From Scalindua sp964344685 (GTDB lineage Bacteria; Planctomycetota; Brocadiia; Brocadiales; Scalinduaceae): a DNA stretch of 64,000 nt. The DNA is taken from positions 33,247-97,246 of the forward strand of contig CAYFOK010000014.1 of the NCBI GenBank assembly GCA_964344685.1, in the 5' to 3' direction. Below are positions 60,758 to 64,000 of this stretch, in pieces. The notes beneath the pieces were generated by a model, which worked only from the letters and a program-made list of their open reading frames with translations, searched no databases and was not told the origin of the DNA. Numbering within the stretch: position 1 is the first letter of the stretch; the number at the start of each line of letters is the position of its first letter. A program made the position numbers and the translations under genes.

Positions 60758-61372
60758 ATGAGTGACGAAATTATTGATCACGGGAGAAGGGCATTCTTTA
60801 AAGAGACATTTTCTTATTTTGGAAATGCCGTCAGTGATATTGTAAAAAATAAAGTTGAATCTGTTACAAAAAACAGCCCTGATCGAAGTTCAAATTCTAA
60901 AATAAGACGATACATCAGACCACCCGGTGCTGTTCCAGAAGAAAAATTCATAGCATTATGCACAAAATGCGATGAGTGTATAAAGGTCTGTCCGCATGAA
61001 AGTATAAGAAAACTTAATAAGGATTTCGATATTGCTGATGGAACGCCTATTATAGTTCCTGAAGAAACACCATGTTATCTTTGTGAAGATTATGCGTGTA
61101 TAAGGGCATGTAAAGATGGTGCACTGGTTGAAGTAGAGAATGTGCAAGAAGTTGCTATGGGCAAGGCGTCAATAAATCAAGACAACTGCATGGCATATGG
61201 AGCACAATTTTGTGAACAATGTGTCAGGAATTGCCCGGTTCCGGATGCAATTTATCTGGAAGATAATAAACCTGTAGTGAGAAGAGAAAAGTGTGTAGGT
61301 TGTGGTATTTGTGAAAATGTATGCAATACGGTAAATCAGCCAATAGCAATTAGGATTACTCCAGAGCAATAA
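60758..61372 (+). CDS. four-cluster polyferredoxin (NapG/MauM-like)
   Basis: A 204-residue ferredoxin-type protein of the NapF/NapG/MauM group. Four cysteine motifs are visible: CTKCDECIKVCP, CYLCEDYACIRAC, CMAYGAQFCEQCVRNCP and CVGCGICENVC. The start DHGRRAFFKETF contains an RRxFFK motif that resembles a Tat signal but is not followed by a convincing hydrophobic core. It starts at the base after the radical SAM stop. Electron transfer to the radical SAM enzyme is the simplest role; membership in a nitrate-type chain is the alternative. Confidence 0.88.
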   Translation: MSDEIIDHGRRAFFKETFSYFGNAVSDIVKNKVESVTKNSPDRSSNSKIRRYIRPPGAVPEEKFIALCTKCDECIKVCPHESIRKLNKDFDIADGTPIIVPEETPCYLCEDYACIRACKDGALVEVENVQEVAMGKASINQDNCMAYGAQFCEQCVRNCPVPDAIYLEDNKPVVRREKCVGCGICENVCNTVNQPIAIRITPEQ

Positions 61373-61450
61373 TAGTGCAGGATTATCGAATTGTAGAATC
61401 TAGAAATAATAAATTCATCAATTTCTGAATTAAAGAGTAAAAGTGAAAAT

Positions 61451-62314
61451 ATGAGTGAATGTAGAAAACTGGCAACATGTGAATTTTGTCGCGACTTTGA
61501 GACCTGCAAAAGACCTGAAAAGGGCATGAAACATAATGAGTGGGCATTAAGCAACAGGATGTCCAAGATAAAGAAAAAGATTATGGTCATGTCTAACAAG
61601 GGAGGTGTCGGTAAAAGCACTGTAACAGCTAATCTGGGTGTCGCGTTGTCGGAGATGGGCAATAAAGTGGGAATTGCGGATGTAGACATACACGGCCCAA
61701 ATATCCCCAAAATGCTTGGCATTGAAGGAGGAAGGCTTAAGGACAACGAGAATGGTATAGATCCGTTATCTGTCAATGATTCTCTAAAAGTTGTTTCAAT
61801 TGCCTTTCTTATAGAGAGTCCGGATCAACCAATAGCATGGCGGGATACTGCAAAATATGATTACCTTAGAGAACTGGTGGGCAGTATAAACTGGGGGGAT
61901 CTTGATTTTCTCCTGGCTGATTTGCCACCGGGTACGGGCCACGAACCAATATCAATGATTGAGTTGATTGGAGATGTTGATGGCGCTATAATAGTAACAA
62001 CTCCACAGGACGTTGCTTTATTAGACGCGCAAAAGGCAATTATGTTTGCAAGAGATAATGAAGTACCGGTTATCGGGATCGTAGAAAATATGAGTGTGCT
62101 GACATGTCCCCATTGCAGCGGTGAGATAGATGTGTTTAAATCCGGTGGAGGTGAAAAAATTGCTGAGAAAATGAATGTTCCGTTTCTAGGGAAGATACCT
62201 CTAGACCCGGATATTGTTGCTAAATGCGATGAGGGTAGGGCATTTGTGTCAAATGATAATAATTCAAAAAACAGTTCAGCTTTTATAGAAATAGCAAAGA
62301 AAATTAATGTTTAG
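61451..62314 (+). CDS. Mrp/NBP35-type FeS-cluster carrier ATPase
   Basis: A 287-residue P-loop ATPase of the Mrp/ApbC/NBP35 family that carries FeS clusters to apoproteins. An N-terminal cysteine cluster with Cx5Cx2Cx5C (C4, C10, C13, C19) recalls the NBP35 ferredoxin-like motif, which has Cx13 as its first spacing. The deviant Walker A is MSNKGGVGKSTVTANL, and the bridging CxxC is TCPHCSGEID. The neighbours (polyferredoxin, moaA, NXR) are all FeS proteins, consistent with a maturation role. Confidence 0.92.
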   Translation: MSECRKLATCEFCRDFETCKRPEKGMKHNEWALSNRMSKIKKKIMVMSNKGGVGKSTVTANLGVALSEMGNKVGIADVDIHGPNIPKMLGIEGGRLKDNENGIDPLSVNDSLKVVSIAFLIESPDQPIAWRDTAKYDYLRELVGSINWGDLDFLLADLPPGTGHEPISMIELIGDVDGAIIVTTPQDVALLDAQKAIMFARDNEVPVIGIVENMSVLTCPHCSGEIDVFKSGGGEKIAEKMNVPFLGKIPLDPDIVAKCDEGRAFVSNDNNSKNSSAFIEIAKKINV

Positions 62315-62348
62315 CCTTATGAGTTGGCAGTAAAGTGAGTAAATTTAA

Positions 62349-63326
62349 ATGATTGATAAACATTCCAGAAGAATTAGTTATCTGAGAGTTTCTGTTACCG
62401 AATTATGTAACTTGAGGTGTGTCTATTGCATGCCTCCTGGTGGATCAGAGTTGAGTGACAGGAGTGAGATTCTCAGTCTTGAAGAAATTTTGAAAATTAT
62501 ACAACACGGGGAAACTCTCGGTGTAAATAAAATCAGACTAACTGGAGGAGAACCTCTTGTTAGAAGAGGAATTACTTCTCTTATTAAACAGATTTCAGAT
62601 ATTGAGGGCATAAATGATATTGCATTGACGACTAATGGAGTCAACCTGAAGGAATATGCGGCTATCTTGAAAGATAGCGGTCTCTCACGTTTGAATATCA
62701 GTCTTGACACTTTAAGAGCAGACCGTTTTTCTGATATAACCAGAGGTGGGAATATTCAGGATGTATTTGATGGTGTAGAAGAGGTATTAAAAGTAGGATT
62801 TACCGGTACTAAGATGAATGCAGTAATAATGCGTGGTCAAAATGACGATGAAATACTCGATTTCGTTCGATACATACTGGAGAGGGATATAGAGTTAAGA
62901 TTTATTGAGTTGATGGCTTCCGGGTGGAAGAACATGGTTGATGCAGATAGGTTTATGTCATCCTCTGAGATAATGGCAAAAATAGAGGAGATTGGTGAAT
63001 TGATTCCAATCAAGGAGAGAATAGGAGGGGGGCCTGCCACGATTTACAGAATGAAGGGGTCACTTGGTTCAATTGGGTTTATTTCAGCTGTTTCCAAACC
63101 TTTTTGCAGAACTTGTAACCGCTTGAGACTTACATCTGATGGAAAATTACGCTCATGTCTGTTAAGCGGCGGAGAGGTTGATGTTAAATCATTACTGCGA
63201 TCATCACAACTTAGCGATGATCAACTGGGAGAAGAGTTGACAAAAGCATTCATTAAAGTAACAACTTTGAAGCCTGTCGTACATTCAGGAGAAAACAGAG
63301 CTACAATGAATCAGATTGGCGGATAG
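62349..63326 (+). CDS. moaA: GTP 3',8-cyclase
   Basis: Radical SAM enzyme that performs the first step of molybdopterin synthesis, 325 residues. N-terminal cluster C20xxxC24xxC27 (ELCNLRCVYCMPP) and the C-terminal substrate-binding cluster (PFCRTCNRLRLTSDG...RSC) are present. The protein ends in the Gly-Gly tail needed for activity. NXR needs the Mo cofactor, which explains the position beside the nxr operon. Followed by moaC after 30 bases. Confidence 0.96.
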   Translation: MIDKHSRRISYLRVSVTELCNLRCVYCMPPGGSELSDRSEILSLEEILKIIQHGETLGVNKIRLTGGEPLVRRGITSLIKQISDIEGINDIALTTNGVNLKEYAAILKDSGLSRLNISLDTLRADRFSDITRGGNIQDVFDGVEEVLKVGFTGTKMNAVIMRGQNDDEILDFVRYILERDIELRFIELMASGWKNMVDADRFMSSSEIMAKIEEIGELIPIKERIGGGPATIYRMKGSLGSIGFISAVSKPFCRTCNRLRLTSDGKLRSCLLSGGEVDVKSLLRSSQLSDDQLGEELTKAFIKVTTLKPVVHSGENRATMNQIGG

Positions 63327-63356
63327 CTTGTTATACTACATTTCGATATTACAGTA

Positions 63357-63836
63357 ATGAACAAATCAATATTAACACACATTGATGAAAGTGGCGCATC
63401 TAGAATGGTAGACGTCAGTGATAAGGAAATTACCGAACGAATTGCAGTCGCCCATGCCTCAGTAGTAATGAATACACAGACTTTCAGCTTGATAATGGAT
63501 AAGCAGGTAACTAAAGGAGATGTGCTTGAAGTTGCTCGTGTAGCCGGCATAATGGCTGCAAAAAAGACAAGTGATCTGATTCCAATGTGTCATCCATTGA
63601 ATATTAACTCTGTTAAGATTGATTATGCAAATAATAGTAAAGATACTATTGAAATCGCAGCAGAGGTTAAGATAACTGCAAAAACTGGTGTTGAGATGGA
63701 AGCGCTAACCGCAGTCTCAGTGTGTGCCCTTACAATTTATGATATGTGTAAATCAGCAGACAAGTCAATGCTTATAAGTAAAATTTACCTGGCTAGTAAA
63801 AGCGGGGGAAAAAGCGGGACTTTTGAAAGAAAATAG
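63357..63836 (+). CDS. moaC: cyclic pyranopterin monophosphate synthase
   Basis: Second enzyme of molybdopterin synthesis, converting 3',8-cyclo-dihydro-GTP to cPMP; 159 residues. Blocks MVDVSDKEITERIAVA, GDVLEVARVAGIMAAKKT, LIPMCHPLNI and KTGVEMEALTAVSVCALTIY are all conserved. It is encoded downstream of moaA in the same direction. Full length. The remaining 164 bases of the window show no further gene. Confidence 0.96.
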   Translation: MNKSILTHIDESGASRMVDVSDKEITERIAVAHASVVMNTQTFSLIMDKQVTKGDVLEVARVAGIMAAKKTSDLIPMCHPLNINSVKIDYANNSKDTIEIAAEVKITAKTGVEMEALTAVSVCALTIYDMCKSADKSMLISKIYLASKSGGKSGTFERK

Positions 63837-64000
63837 ATTACATCCAGCAGAGAAACAAGACCTATAATTAACATTTGAATCACGAAGAGTACATTTCCAC
63901 ACCTGATCAGCCTTGGCGGATAGAGAAACGCACCGGTTAAATATTTTATTTGAGATAGTTTATATTTAATCTGACACTTCAGTAGTAATATTGATATGAT

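Overview
The window is AT-rich, gene-dense bacterial DNA that most resembles an anammox planctomycete (order Brocadiales, probably a Candidatus Scalindua-like organism). The diagnosis rests on a complete anammox-type nitrite oxidoreductase operon (nxrC-nxrB-accessory-torD-accessory-nxrA, with a 1149-residue Tat-exported NxrA), System II cytochrome c maturation genes, a proton-pumping complex I, a proton-translocating transhydrogenase, and several hemerythrin or ferritin-like oxygen/radical-protection proteins. The genus assignment is inference. No phylogeny could be run.

Layout. 1-11068: the 3' part of a nuo operon (nuoF partial, G, H, I, J, K, L, M, N). 11091-14736: a bacteriohemerythrin, a 77-residue protein made of GspE-N/MshEN-like half-repeats, two tandem P-II proteins, an HHE protein (minus strand) and a DnaJ protein carrying more of the same half-repeats (minus strand). 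14853-17652: pntB-pntAB-pntAA on the minus strand. 17823-23582: a DUF1326 protein, a PilZ protein, the cobalamin genes cbiG-cbiH-cbiJ, a secreted unknown, a rubrerythrin-like protein and an orphan. 23830-27565: thiolase, a Zn-ribbon/OB domain fused to 3-hydroxyacyl-CoA dehydrogenase, and a divergent HMG-CoA-reductase-like protein. 27767-30110: response regulator, groES, groEL. 30231-32759: purB-thiE-hisI. 32870-34861: two lipoproteins (caspase-like and OmpA-like) that share promoter and N-terminal module. 34969-37774: ccsB-ccsA. 38028-42874: acyP, yggU, ileS, corA. 43283-46114: a multicopper oxidase, holB and a lipoyl-like protein. 46603-58700: histidine kinase, NtrC-type regulator and the nxr operon. 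58967-63836: B12-radical SAM enzyme, polyferredoxin, Mrp/NBP35 ATPase, moaA, moaC.

How it fits together. NXR oxidises nitrite to nitrate and supplies low-yield electrons; Mo-cofactor genes (moaA, moaC), a TorD-type chaperone and FeS-handling proteins lie on both sides of nxrA. CcsA/CcsB make the cytochromes c of the respiratory system, and complex I and transhydrogenase connect its proton-motive force to NAD(P)H pools.

The most unusual signals are these. (1) Five good sigma-54 (-24/-12) promoters, upstream of nxrC, the multicopper oxidase, the regulator-groESL unit, the DnaJ protein and the PilZ protein; three have paired 13-bp inverted repeats 40-41 bp apart at enhancer distance. (2) An HExxH zincin-like protein inside the nxr operon, sharing a C-terminal CPLCG...CxxC domain with a secreted protein of the same operon. 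(3) A thiolase / DUF35-dehydrogenase fusion / active-site-degenerate HMG-CoA reductase homologue cluster. (4) A lipoyl-like domain whose lipoyl lysine is arginine. (5) A duplicated promoter-plus-lipoprotein module attached to two unrelated domains.
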